A program made the position numbers and the translations under genes. Shown in pieces: positions 24,286 through 36,100 of a stretch of DNA of 64,000 bases. The notes beneath the pieces were generated by a model that was not told where the DNA came from, ran no database searches, and worked only from the letters and a program-made list of their open reading frames with translations. The first letter of the stretch is position 1, and the number at the start of each line of letters is the position of its first letter. This stretch comes from Cryptomeria japonica (Eukaryota > Streptophyta > Pinopsida > Cupressales > Cupressaceae): contig NC_081414.1 of NCBI RefSeq assembly GCF_030272615.1, positions 527,349,137 to 527,413,136 of the forward strand, given 5' to 3'.

Positions 24286-25426
24286 TGTATACACATAAAA
24301 ATGGCTATGAGCGATTAAAGAAATATTTTATATTTATTTAATATTTATTCTTCTATTAAATAGTTAATTTGAAAAGATTAATTTATTTAATTTATTTCCG
24401 TGTCTTTCTATTAATTAATTTAATTGAAATATTTTATTAATTAATTCATCTATCCTATTCCTCTAATTAATTAAATATCTAATATTTAATTATTATTCTG
24501 ATCAATTAATTGAATATCTAAACATTTAATTATTTCCTTCAATCATTTGAATATCTAATATTTAATTATTATTCTTCTATCCTATAGTCTCAAATATTAA
24601 ATAATTTCTAAATTATTTAATCTCTTTTCCAATCATCCTTCCATCTCCACTTCATCTTCCATTTGCCAACTCATCCATCATGTGGCTAAGGAAATTAATA
24701 TTTCTTAAATATTAATTCATCATTTATCTTCAACTTTCAAATTTAATGAAATATTGTGTACGTACACATATTTCATAACCTCCTTCTATATTCTCTCCAA
24801 CATCCCTAAATCTTAGGAAGGACTTGAGTCCACTTGTCCTCTCATGCCTAAATTTTCTCCAACCATCCCTAGATTCCCTCAGTCAACAACCCAGTCAAGG
24901 TGAGATGAGTGACACTTGCCTTCTCCTTCCCCCTTTCTCTCAACCTTCACCTTTGCTCACAGCCATCCAAATCTGCAGATCTGATCATGATCGTTGATCT
25001 GAGCCACATCATCTTATCCTCTAAAAGTCTATAAGATCAGGAGTTTGAGTTGAGAGAGAGTTAGTCTTCAAGTGAATTTGCAAGCTAATCATTTGTGAAA
25101 ACTTATGCATCCGCGAGTTTTAATCTTGAAGCAAATAGCATAATCATTTAGCATTGCATATCATAGTATAAATTATCAGTCCATTCTTCATATGTCATCT
25201 TGGAAGCTATCAGTGCTTGTCTGAGATCACACCATCTCCAACCAAGAATAGTGGAGTTAGGACACAATGAGACATAAATCATGAAGGTAATAATAGTATT
25301 TTTATTTTATATGTATTTCATGTAGTTTCATTGGTTGAGTTTGGATTTCCTGTAGCATTTCCTTTGTGTTTTGTGAAACAAATATGTTGCAGGTAACATT
25401 TTGAGGATGAAATTCAAGTCGACACA
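24286..25426 (+). repeat. 3' LTR of element A
   Basis: Starts TGTATACACATAAAAATGG after the polypurine tract and ends CGACACA. It is the complete copy and matches 236-1359 with scattered differences. Its first bases resemble those of element B's LTR on the minus strand (TGTAGTACCGTAAAAATGG), confirming that A and B are one family. The palindrome TGTGTACGTACACA recurs at 24755-24768. Confidence 0.92.
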
Positions 25427-26520
25427 CTTGATATATAGAGAATCAAAGGTTTGCCTTGAATCGGTGGCATCAAAATAGGTGGATTGGAAAGATGTTCCTT
25501 GATCTATTTCAGGTGTTGTTCACATTCTTCATCCCAGTTGTACGTAACTCCTTTCCATAATGCTTTCATGAACGGTTGAGCCTTATCTGCTAACTGAGAA
25601 ATGAAGCGCCTTATTGATTGGAGTTGCCCTTGTAGAGTTCTCATTTGACTTACATTCTTTGGAGGTGGCATTTCCATTATAGCTTTAACTTTTTTTTTAT
25701 CAACTTCAATCCCTTTTGTTGAAACAATGTATCCTAGCAGTTTTCCAGATGTAACTTTGAATGCACATTTCTTAGGGTTTACTCTAAGTTTAAACTTTTC
25801 CATTTTGTCTAAAATTAGACCCAATCTTGAGAGATGTGTTGATCTTTTCATAGACTTGACTAGGGTATCATTGACATAGTCTTCCATGTTTTTGTGCATC
25901 ATGTTATGAAAGATTATAGTTACATATTTTTGATATGTAGCACCTGCATTCTTTAAGCCAAAGGGCATGACATTCCAACTGAAAGTTCCCCAGGCACATG
26001 TGAACATTTTTTCTCTCGATCTTTAGGTGCAATTTTGATTTGGTTGTAGCTAGAAAAGCCATCCATTAGAGAGTACATTTTATAACCAGTAGTCATGTCC
26101 ACTATGATGTCAATGTTAGGTAGTGGAAAATCATCTTTTGGACATGCTTTGTTTAAGTCTCTAAAGTTTGTGCAGATGTGGATTGATTTATAAGGTTTTG
26201 AAACAGGGACAATGTTGTATATCCACTCAGCATAATCAATTGCTCCGCTGAATCCTGCTTTGAGTAATTTCTCTAGCTCAGCTTTATCAAGCAATGCAAC
26301 ATGAGGATGCCTTTTTCGGATTTTTTGTTTGACAGGTTTGACTGTAGGATCAATAGAAAGATGATGCATTATAAGGTTAGGATCTAGACCCGACATATCA
26401 GAATATGTCCATGCAAAGTTGATCTTTTTCTCTATGAAGAAATCAGTAAACTCTTTCAATTCTTTTGTTGATAGGGATTGAGCCACATGTAATATATGTT
26501 GAATTTCCTATGTTCCAATG
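25427..26520 (-). pseudogene. pol: Reverse transcriptase of element B
   Basis: Minus-strand RT: KKINFAWTYSDMSGLDPNLI, KQKIRKRHPHVALLDKAELE, FRDLNKACPKDDFPLPNIDI, SLMDGFSSYNQIKIAP, FGLKNAGATYQK and a catalytic box reading YVND near 25870, where YVDD is expected. One frame covers 26486-25953 and another 26007-25504, so a small indel lies near 26000 (around the KKCSHVPG/MFTCAWG overlap). The tether LLGYIVSTKGIEVDKKKVKA and QLQSIRRFISQLADKAQPF follow. The copy is cut at 25427 by element A. Confidence 0.9.
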
Positions 26521-28109
26521 TTCACTGGTTGTGTAGGTTCAATCAGTATTGATGATCTCCCTTGAAAGTGATTAGCCAAAATATCAAGCATCTCACCTTC
26601 AGGTGCCTCGGGGATGTTTTCATTGTCAGATATGTCTTTTACTGGTACTTTTTTCGGTTATGATACTGCCACAATGTGGTTTTCACCATCAAACCACTTG
26701 TTTTTCTTCTTTTGATATTTGAGACTAAGATACTTGACATCCATTTCTTTCATGTTCACACTATTTGTTGATGGAAGAGTTCATGGGTTCAACTGCATTA
26801 AGGTAACATGCTAAGGCATAGTCATTAGAAAAAGTAGGGATATCCATGGGTTGGTCTTGTAGAGTACGGTCAATAAGCTCAGGGTATACCAGGGATAAAG
26901 ATTCAATGGGTTCAAGTAAATTCATAGTACTATCATCACAACAGTGGACCGTCAAGTTGAGTTCTAGAATAATACCTTGTGTTAGCGTCTTGAGACCGGG
27001 AAGAGTCATAACATGATTATCAAAGCCTATGTTAGCATTTAGAGAATATAACCCAACAGACCTACCACTAGACCCTTTTCCTACTTTAGATTGGACTATG
27101 TATTGTAGTTCAACAGCAATAGCTTCTTCAGACAGAGTTTCAACATTCATGACAAAGTAGTCATAGTTTGGTGTTGAATAGGTAATATCATAGATGGAGC
27201 TCATTTCAGGTTGATCAAAGTTAGAAGATGAAGCATCTGACTTCTCTTCAAGAGACTCAGTAAAAGCATGTATGATATCAATATGAACATCTTTTATGCT
27301 ACAAGTTTCTTCTTGTTTTGGTTCAATGCTAACCTCTAGTTGGCATACCTGTTCACATATTCTTGATGACTCTGTGAGTTTCTGTCTTCTTTCCCATTCA
27401 GTTTCTTTTGGACTTATGACCAATCCTGCTTGACTAGCCTCTAGTTCTTTAGTTGTGTTCTCATACCTAATTCATTTTGTCTCATCAAATGGAGATATAG
27501 TAGGTGAGTGATTTTCTTGTGCTTTCTCTTTTCTTAGTTGTTTCTCATAAGATTCTTGTCTTTTTAGTCTAGCTTCCTCTAGTTCGCATTGTAGCTTCAT
27601 GTGTGTTATTTCTTGTGCTTCATTTATCTAGTATCATTGGATTTTTTAGTAGATGTATCTGATAGAGGTTCTAGACCCCATTCATACTCATTTGAGTTTG
27701 TTTATGAATCTTCTTCTGGTATTATTCTTGTATATGTGGCAGGAATGTTTAATGGTGCAAACAATTATTTGATTCCTTCCACCTGTTCTCTCATTTCTTG
27801 TAGAATTTCCACTTCTGGTCTTTTTCCTACTGGTACCTTAGGAACTTAGTTATAAGCATCTTCTTCTCTTTTGATTGCTACCTCTTCTTGTTCTTTCTCA
27901 TATTCTTCTTGAGTTTGTTGTCTATTTACTTCCTCTAGTATTTCATGTGGCTGATAAGATTGTCTCTTTTGACTTGATGGTTTATCTAGATGGTACCCAA
28001 GTCTGGTTTTGTCCTTTGCAGACTTGGTTTTTAGCTTGATGGGTTAGGTAATTCCTTCTTGATATTTCCCCAGAGGACCTTTACCTGAATACCCCATGCA
28101 TTGGGTTAT
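26521..28109 (-). pseudogene. pol linker region of element B
   Basis: Spacer between protease and RT, colinear with element A. The stretch 27423-26761 is an open minus-strand frame of 220 codons, with SPKETEWERRQKLTES, SIKDVHIDIIHAF and DITYSTPNYDYFVMNVE matching A's linker. The part at about 27850-27480 is Glu/Lys-rich and carries several stops. Its function in the family is unclear; it separates the G-patch-like end of the protease from RT. Confidence 0.75.
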
Positions 28110-29018
28110 CTAATAGCCTTTACCATATTGTTCAGGAGAAATTTCACGATGTTGCACTTCTCTATCTTCAGTTTCCCCTTTGTAAAACCATTCGAGAACA
28201 GTTGCCTCTTTTGTTTCATTTCCAAAGGAAGCACAAGATTGCACAAAAGTACCATCATAGATGATGTTCACAAGTGAAGTTTTTAGTTTCATAGCTTCAA
28301 ATGGTTTTCCAAACTATCTAGGTGATGGGGGAAGAGATATCAATGAAAGTGCAAGTTCTATCTTGTATCCGCCATCCTTCATCATAGCTTCTGAACTCTC
28401 AACTATAGAGGCTTCTCTATTATGAGGAAAGAGAGTATCAGAGAATTGTTTTAAAGCGTAGCTAGTATCAGTAGGAATATTAACATCAACTCCATTATAG
28501 GGAAACTTCAAACATCGATGGTATGTAGATGGCACTGCTTGCATATCATGAATCCATGGTCTGCCCAATAAAATGTTGTAAGATAGAGGAAGGTCAAGCA
28601 CCTAACATATAACATCTCTTTCCATGGGTCCTACCTTGATTGGTAATAGCACCAAACCCTTAGATATTCTCTCTTCTTCATCATAAAATTTTATTGTTAT
28701 CTTATTTCTTGGATCTATATCATTCTGAAAAAATCCCAATTGAATGAGTAGATTGTAATTATAAATGTTCAACCCAGCACCTCCATCTATCAAAACACAT
28801 TTGAATCAGTGTTTATGGATCATGGCTTCCATGTGTAATGGTTGATTATGTGGATGGTTCAAGGAATTATCATCTTCTTTAGAGAAGGACAGGTAGAGAG
28901 GTGAGGTTAGGTGACCCACCATAGATTGAAACCAATCCAGATCTAAGTCTTTGGGGATGTTGGTAATGAGCAAAGCTTTGTCCAGGATCTCTTTATGAAC
29001 AGGAGAAATCTTAAGCAA
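28110..29018 (-). pseudogene. Protease and G-patch-like segment of element B
   Basis: Minus strand, one frame with stops at about 28806 and 28602. LKISPVHKEILDKALL opens the segment and CVLIDGGAGLNIYNYNLL carries the active site. YDEEERISKGLVLLPIKVGP and [19 protein letters not shown] complete the fold. The G-patch-like end (MGYSGKGPLGK, RLGYHLDK) lies just beyond, at about 28110-27990. The order is the same as in element A. Confidence 0.85.
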
Positions 29019-29904
29019 TTCGAGAATAAAAAATAGTTTGTTTTAGTTGTTCAATAATGTTGTAACCGGAAGAAGACGGTGAATCCAGCTATTTAAATAG
29101 GGAAGGCTTGGCAGTGTTTGTAGCTGGTTGTTTGTTTGAATATGTCGGCAGTTTTGATGATGTCGATGGATTTGAGGATGACATTTGATTGGAAGGTGAG
29201 GAACCAACTCCTTTGAGAGTAACTTTTCCTTGAGCACGGGTCACAACGTTTGCAGCTCTCAGTTTGTCTTGCTCTTCTTTGACTATGATTACTTTACAAT
29301 GCTTTGATTAGGAAGGTTCAAGCATGTTGATGATATTATTGTGATTGGTATAGGTGTAGTTTATCTTGGCACCTCCCTTGGATTTAAAGGAATCTCTTGC
29401 TCATAAATAGGCAAGGGACCTTTGAAAGCTTTGTGATTAGAGTTGGTTGCATTATTCCCAACAACAATTTAGTCATTATCAATAAAGTCTTGAATCTCAT
29501 ATTTTATGTTTCATGCAGTTATTATTTGTGTGACCCTTGTTTCAGTGATATTCATAGTAATCATTTTCCCTCCAACATTTGGGTTTGACTTCAAGATCGT
29601 ATGGTTTGGAGTTGTAAGGCAATGCAATCAAATCATTTGCCAACAGAGTCTTAAGAGTTGTTTCATAGGATTATCCCAAAGGAGTGAAATCATGTTTAGA
29701 CTTTGAAATCCAAGGCTTATCTTTAAACCACTCTTTCAATTTCAGAGGGTTTTCCATAGCACTTTCAGCAGCTTTGAGGGCCTGTGTGCCACTAGTCAGA
29801 TTAAATACTGTTGGTTTTGGTTTTGGTTTAACAGTATCAACTACTCCATCATTCACAACTTTTCTATTATTATCTTTGCCATATTTCCAGTATTTGTTCT
29901 TCTC
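29019..29904 (-). pseudogene. gag: gag C-terminal part of element B
   Basis: Continues gag left of the copia C insertion. KEKNKYWKYGKDNNRKVVND at its start joins in frame with SLYKETQHGSSSK right of C. LKLKEWFKDKPWISKSKHD and PLG follow. The zinc-knuckle region near 29470-29530 and the stretch to 29040 are heavily decayed by stops and shifts. Confidence 0.75.
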
Positions 29905-29909
29905 TTTAG

Positions 29910-30275
29910 TGTGAGAGCTGAGAAATACAACACCACGAGAGCCCAAAAGATCTCTGCAAGCTGAAATAAACCTGTTACAAGGAGAAGCAAGGAAGTAACA
30001 AAGGAAAAACAAATACACGAAAAATATGCTCAAAAATATGAGAGCTCAATATTCATAAAATGTGTAATTTGATAATGATACAAAGAAAAGAAAATTAACC
30101 TCTAATAGGTCAAGAAACCCTAAAAGGGAAAACCTAGGCTTGCACATAATAATTAATAAAAGAATTAATTATTATGCACCTAAAGTTAGCTTAAGTGTAA
30201 AAAGAGATAAAGAGAACTTAAATAATTAAATAGATGTTGTTTAATTAATCAAGTAAAGAATTGATTACTCTAACA
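29910..30275 (-). repeat. 3' LTR of copia C
   Basis: Plus-strand view TGTGAGAGCTGAG...TACTCTAACA, 366 bp, matching 35730-36095. Next to it at 30276-30290 the strand-complement of a polypurine tract (CCCCCCCTTAAGCT) marks the 3' side. Confidence 0.95.
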
Positions 30276-30279
30276 CCCC

Positions 30280-33200
30280 CCCTTAAGCTAGACTTAGGCA
30301 GAAGCTAAAACAAAGAATAGCTACTGAAAGCAAGAAAGATGGGTCCCGACAACAAGGCCTGATCAGGTACCCAAATACAATGAAATCTCTATGAAATAGA
30401 GAAAAGGGAGAAAACCCAATGGGAAAAAACTCCTCCCCAAAAAGAGATAGAAGAACATGCTGAAAGAAATAAGAAGGAAGGTCTGATAAAGACCCCCCAA
30501 GGACAACTTCCTTCACCCCAAGCATAGAGCGCAAATGAAGATAGTGCGGCGATGCAAAAGGTTTCGTGAAGATGTCTGCAACCTGCTTTGCAATGGGAAT
30601 GTACTCCAGAATGAGAGAACCATCCTGAATCAACTGGAGGATAAAATGCATGTGAAGCTCAATGTGCTTCATCCACTGATGCTCTACCAGATTGCGAGAA
30701 ATATGAATAGCACTCTAATTGTCACACCAAAGAATAGTGGGACTATCAGGAAGAAAACCAAACTCAATCATCAACTGTCAAAGCCATAAGATCTCCTAAC
30801 TGGCGAGCACAACAGCTCGGTACTCAGCCTCTATAGATGATAATGCATGAGTAGTCTGCCTCTTACAAGACCATGTGATAGGACCAGAGCCAAGATAGAA
30901 AACAAAGCCAGAAGTAGACTTCCAATCAGTGACATCACCAGCCCGATCTGAGTTAGTGTAGCCAACAATGTGAGGTTCCCCTGATGTGTAGTGAATGTCA
31001 TGAGAAATAGAGCCCTGAATGTACTGCAAAATATGTTTGGCAGCTTGCCAATGACTCTCATGAGGATCATGGGAGAATCGAGGGACAAGGCCAACCGCAA
31101 AGGAAAGATCAGGACGAGTGTGTGTCAGGTACAACAAACTGCCAACCAATTGCCTGTAAAGTGTAGAATCTACTGAAGGAGTAGTAGTAATCAAAACAAC
31201 CCCTGACTAAAAAGGAGTGGGAGTAGGTTTGCAATTAAGCATGCCAAAGTGTTGAAGCATGTCAAGAGCATACTTCTACTGGTAAATGTAGATCCCATCA
31301 AAAGACTAAATCACCTGAAGACAAAGAAAATAGAGCAGAAGACTGAATACTGTCATCTCAAACTGGTCCATCAAAGCTCGCTGAAAATGTTGAATCATAG
31401 AGGATGAGCTACTTGTGATGAGGAGATCATCAACATATAGCACAAGAATTGGGATCTCACCCTCAAGAAGCTAAATGTACACTATGTGATCAGAATGACT
31501 ACGGGTGAAACCAGTGGAGAGCAAGAAAGAGTCCATCTTCTCATACCAAGCCTGAGGGGCCTATCTGAGACCATATAATGAATGTCGAAGTCTGAAAACC
31601 AAAGAAATGTCTTGCATAGATCCTTGAGGCTGCTCCATATAGATTTCCTCCTGTAGATCCCCATGCAAGAAAGAACTCTTCACATCCATCTAAAAAATGG
31701 GCCATCCCCTAGAAGTGGCAAGAGATAGTACAAAGCGAATGGAGTTCATCTTGGCAACAAGGGAAAATGTCTCAGAGTAATCAATACCCTCAACCTGTGA
31801 GAAACCCTTCGCAACAAGATGTGCTTTGTACTTATCAATCAAACCATTAGCAGCATACTTAGTGCAATACAACCAACGACACCCAACCATCTTTCTGCCC
31901 TTAGGAAGAGGACAGAGATCCCAAGTATTATTCCTCATCAAAGAAGAATACTCCTCCTCCATAGCACAATCCCACTCAGGGTGTCCTGTAGCCTCTGAAA
32001 ACTTTTGAGGATCATCTAAAATGGCAAGACTCAAAAGACTAGAACCCATAGTATGAGAACGGGTGCGATGAGTATCTGAAGGAGCATCGGCCATAGATCC
32101 TGCCGCCTCAATAGTAAAGAGAGCCCACTTAGGCATCTGAGGTGGAGTAGGTGGAGGGCAGGATGGAGGATCATCGGCACCATCATCAGAATCATTCTCA
32201 AAATAATCCTAAAGAGATGTAGTGGGAGGAGTAGGCAGAGGAGTAGACACTGGAGACAGGGTATCCACTATGGGAAGGCGCTCATCAAACTGAACATCCC
32301 GTCGAAATAGGACCTCTCTGGAATCAAGATCAAATAACCTGTATGCCTTAACATCCTCACAGTAGCCAACAAAAATGAGGGGTTGGCTCTTCCGCTCCAT
32401 TGCTTTCCTCTAAGAATCAGGAATAAATTCCCATGCCTCATTGCCAAACACTCGAAAAAAAGAAACATCAGGCTTGTCATAAGACCAAGCCTCCTCAGGA
32501 GTCATATGTCAAATCACCTTGTGAGGCATCTAATTCTGAATATAGTTGGCACAATTGACTACCTCAGCCCAAAAAGATGAATCCATGCACCTGGACTAAA
32601 TCATACAATTCACCATCTCCCGTAAAGTTTTGTTCTTACGCTTAGCAACACCATTCTGCTAAGGGGTGTAGGGAATAGTAAACTGATGCTACAAACCATG
32701 CTCAGTGCAAAAATATTTGAAATCTTGATTCACATACTCCCCCCCATTATTTGTACGTATCCGCTGAATAGAACAACCAGACTCCTTCTCTACAAATGTC
32801 TTGAAGATTTGAAATGAATCAAAGACATCAGACTTGTACTTAAGAAAGTAAACCCATGTGTGTCTGGAGAAGTCATCAATAAAAGTGAGTGCATACTTGG
32901 CCCCAGAAAAAGGAGTAGGAAATGACATGAGATCACTTTGAGTCAACTCCAAGGGTGCCAAATCACAAGGGGCTCTTCCCTTCGGAAAGGGATCCCTGTG
33001 ATGCTTGCCAAGAACACAACCATGAAAAACACCATCAGTGCAAGAAATTTGTGGGAGCCCAAGAACAAGTGCCTGTGTACTCATTTGTTGAAGATATCTA
33101 TAATTGGCATGGTCCAAGCACTCATGCCAAAGCTTACTCACTGAATTTGCATGTGCTATAAGAGATGAACCTGCACCCGCAAAGGGCTCAAATCAATCAA

Positions 33201-33640
33201 ATTTGTAAAAATGAGATGCAGTATCAACACTCCCAGTAGCCACAACCAAATCAAAGTCATGGAGGTCCTGAATAACCACATCATGTGGTGAGAACTCAAC
33301 TGTCTTACCAAAGCCAGAATGGCAAACCTGATAAATGGATAGGAGGTTTGTCGAGATGTCAGGGACAACCAGAAAATCCTGCAGAGTACCCCATCCAAAG
33401 AGACAGAACCTGAACCCAAGACTGAAAGTTGAACTGAGTCACCCACTGCAATCTGTGAAGTACCACAAGAGGCAAGAGAAGTAACCAATTATTGAGTATG
33501 AGTCATATGGTGAGAAGCACCAGAATCTAATATCCAAGTGAACCCATAGGTCAAAGCTCGAGCAGTGAGAGCATGACCTTTCCCTGTGGAAGGAGAAGAC
33601 GCCTGAGGTGAGGAGATGTGATGCTACTGCATGGCTTCCT
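30280..33640 (-). pseudogene. pol: copia C pol: protease, integrase, RT, RNase H
   Basis: Protease: TWILDSGASHHMTHTQ near 33530. GAG-pre-integrase and integrase (33141-32689): LWHECLDHANYRYLQQMS, LELTQSDLMSF, IDDFSRHTWVYF. The second catalytic Asp reads Asn (RTNNGGEY) and the Glu reads Lys (GVAKRKN). [52 protein letters not shown] and YVDDLLI near 31435. RNase H: DRAGDVTDWKSTSGFVFYLG and ALSSIEAEYRA. Its C-terminal end includes HMHFILQLIQDGSL and ADIFTKPFA. In-frame stops occur throughout, mostly TAG. Confidence 0.92.
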
Positions 33641-34470
33641 CTAAAGCCTCTAAGAATTTCCAGCACTTGGAAACTGGATGTCCTTCCTTGCCACAAAAAC
33701 TGCAAGTGTCTCCTGATTTCTTCTTAGTCTTGGAGGAAGACTCACCAGACTATGACGATTTCCCATGTTTCGGAGGAAATGGGGGTTTAGAATCAGACTT
33801 AGGAGGTGGCTTGGAGGAATGCTCACTACTTGTAGAATTCTTTTTTGGCTTCGGTTTCTACTTTTGCTTCTCCTTAGAGGACAGAGCAACCGATGCTTTG
33901 TTCTTGGACCCTGAGAGCATGTCTAGCTGAGAAAGGTGAGACTACTCACGAGACAAATGCTCACAAAACATATCAAAGGTAGGCATGGTGAAACAAGCAC
34001 CCAAGCCATTCATGGTGGAGTAGAAAGTAGAGGCAAAAAGCTAAAATGACCCCGAAGCTTCGAAAGAATCAAGTGAATGCACTTTGTATCTGTCTTGATC
34101 TTACCACACCCCTAGAGAACATATCTGGTAGTCTTGAATTTGTTCAAAAAATCCTCAATGGTGGGAAAGGAATCAGGTGACAAGGAAACCAACTCTGCCT
34201 CAATCTATAATGCCTAAATCTCATTAACCCTCCCGTAGAGAGACTCAAACTTCAACCACATAGCGTGAGGAGTGAGCAACTCATCAAGGTGAAACAGAAG
34301 ACTGTCGGAGACATGCAAAGAGAGCAAACCCACGGCCTCATCCATCTTATTTCTATGTTGAAGAAGTTCATAAGCATGATACAATAGAGGTTGAACCTCA
34401 TCCAAACAAGACCACAACCCTCATGCTCAGAGAAGCCTCGTGATGCAAGGCTTCTAGGTGTGATAGTTGT
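33641..34470 (-). pseudogene. gag: copia C gag
   Basis: Minus-strand gag with the UBN2-type region (MWSCLDEVQPLLYHAYELL, LHVSDSLLFHLDELLTPHAM, LKFESLYGRVNEI) at 34417-34214 and a zinc knuckle CSFCGKEGHPVSKC near 33700-33660, of intact C-x2-C-x4-H-x4-C form. Several stops interrupt the middle. The start codon is unclear. Confidence 0.85.
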
Positions 34471-35718
34471 GTGATGTCAACAACTCAACTGAAGGATCTG
34501 GCATGAAAATTTGCACATGCACTTGCTTGTGGTTTTTTTTATTATGTGATCTTTCAGAATAGATAGAAGATGCATAAGGGTTTTTTTGTTTTGAGAGTTT
34601 TGGTTTTCTATATTTGTGATATAAATGACAGAAATCAAGAAAAAGACACCCCCCACAATAGAGAAACCCAAACCCTAGTACATACAGATGAGAAGGAAGG
34701 AGTGCATAAGCAAAAAAATTACAAACTGAAATCTCATATATCTGATGAAAAATATGAGAAACAAGATCACATATCTAAATAGAGCATGCTGAGAGATTTC
34801 CAATGCCTATTTTTTTTCAAAAAACGGAGTTCGTTTGCCCATTCTACGACCCCGGAAGTGCAAAAATGAGACCCCACTTTGACTGGAAAAAAGTACAGTC
34901 AAACAAAAAATTTGGAAAACAAATCCAACACCACAAGTTCCAGCTCAAAACCAGCTTTCCAATGCATATTCATTTTCAAAAAAATGACTTCGTATGCTCA
35001 AGTTATGAAGGAAAAACCAACCCCCCCTTCAAAGGCAAGAGAGAGGGACAATAGGGACTCACTCGTAGCTAAGCCAGGCGGAGGTGGCACTCCAACGGCG
35101 CTCCAGGGTGGAGCGGCAAAGTGGTGGAGGCACGACGATGAGGAGGCAGCGGCGGCAGGCGGGTGGCTGGCAGGCGGCACGGCAGGGGCCAATGGCGGGG
35201 AATGGGGCCGGCGGGCGGGGAGACTGTCGGTGGGGTCTGGGGGCCGACGGCAATGGCCTGCGCTGATAGGGTCGGTGGCTGGACTGACAGCTGGTGGCCA
35301 AACTGTCAGGGGTACGGGAACCCTATGAAACCCCTAAAAAACCTCTTTTTTTATTTTATTTTTTAAAAAGACCTTTGCCTTTTGAATGTTTTTTGTTTTT
35401 TTTTTGCAAAAAAATCAATTTTTGGCCTGCATGTCGTAAAAAAGCAAAAAAAAAGATCTCAAACTATGTGTCATGATCGTACGACCTGGTACTGAAGAAA
35501 AAATACCCCCAGAGGCTCAGGAGTAAAAAATGGTCAATTTTTACATGACCATAGGGGTTTTTGGGGCTTCTGAGCACGATGGTGAGGTCTATTTAGGCCC
35601 AAAGTGCTCAGAAAAAAAAGGCCTATCCCTAGGTGCATAAAAAAACTTTTGAAAAACCCCAAATCTGCTTCCAAGGCAAAAAATCTCAAAACAAGAACAA
35701 ATAGTTGCATATCTAAAG
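34471..35718 (-). other. Leader of copia C with a GC-rich island
   Basis: Untranslated leader between the primer-binding site and gag. Most is A-rich, but about 35060-35330 is strongly GC- and CpG-rich (CGGCGGCAGGCGGGTGGCTG is typical). Open frames occur on both strands there as a consequence of composition. No gene is recognised. Confidence 0.6.
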
Positions 35719-35729
35719 CTCTGATACCA
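35719..35729 (-). other. Primer-binding site of copia C
   Basis: Minus-strand TGGTATCAGAG directly adjoins the 5' LTR. This is the initiator methionine tRNA complement used by most plant copia elements. Confidence 0.92.
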
Positions 35730-36095
35730 TGTGAGAGTTGAGAAATACAACATCATAGGAGCCCAAAAGATCTTTGCAAGCTGAAATATACCTGTTACAA
35801 GGAGAAGCAAGGAAGCAACAAAGAAAAAACAAATACACAGAAAATATGCTCAAAAAGATGAGAGCTCAATATTCACAAAATGTGTAATGTGATAATGATA
35901 CAAAGAAAATAAAATTAACCTCTAATAGGTCAAGAAACCCTAAAAGCAAAAACCTAGGCTTGCACATAATAATTAATAAAAGAATTAATTATTATGCACC
36001 TAAAATTAGCTTAAGTGTAAAAAGAGATAAAGGGAACTTAAATAATTAAACAGATGTTGTTTAATTAATCAAGTAAAGACCCGATTACTCAAAAA
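35730..36095 (-). repeat. 5' LTR of copia C
   Basis: 366 bp, plus-strand view TGTGAGAGTTGAG...TACTCAAAAA; its last five bases differ slightly from the TAACA end of its partner. It is followed by the TSD copy TTTAG at 36096-36100. Confidence 0.95.
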
Positions 36096-36100
36096 TTTAG

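Larger units (their letters stand above)
236..25426 (+). mobile_element. Element A: Ty3/gypsy LTR retrotransposon (Tat-like), with a LINE nested inside
   Basis: Two direct repeats of about 1.1 kb (236-1359 and 24286-25426) bracket a primer-binding site, gag, protease, RT, two RNase H domains, integrase, an antisense ORF and a polypurine tract. The second, archaeal-type RNase H and the extra antisense ORF are traits of the Tat/Ogre group of plant Ty3/gypsy elements (established family knowledge). A LINE of about 7.9 kb interrupts it between protease and RT, so the element itself is about 17 kb. All reading frames carry stops, so it is defective. It sits in the RNase H region of element B, a relative on the opposite strand. 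Confidence 0.9.
29910..36095 (-). mobile_element. Element C: full-length Ty1/copia retrotransposon in gag of element B
   Basis: Two 366-bp LTRs (29910-30275 and 35730-36095) differ at roughly twenty positions. The TSD is TTTAG at 29905-29909 and 36096-36100. The primer-binding site TGGTATCAGAG (initiator Met tRNA type) abuts the right LTR, and a C-run polypurine complement abuts the left one. The coding order gag, protease, integrase, RT, RNase H confirms Ty1/copia on the minus strand. Many stops make it non-autonomous today. Confidence 0.95.

Noticed and set aside
35059-35330. Overlapping Pro/Arg-rich and Gly/Ala-rich open frames on both strands
   Set aside because: Long frames on both strands are expected in a GC-rich stretch; no motif or family is visible.
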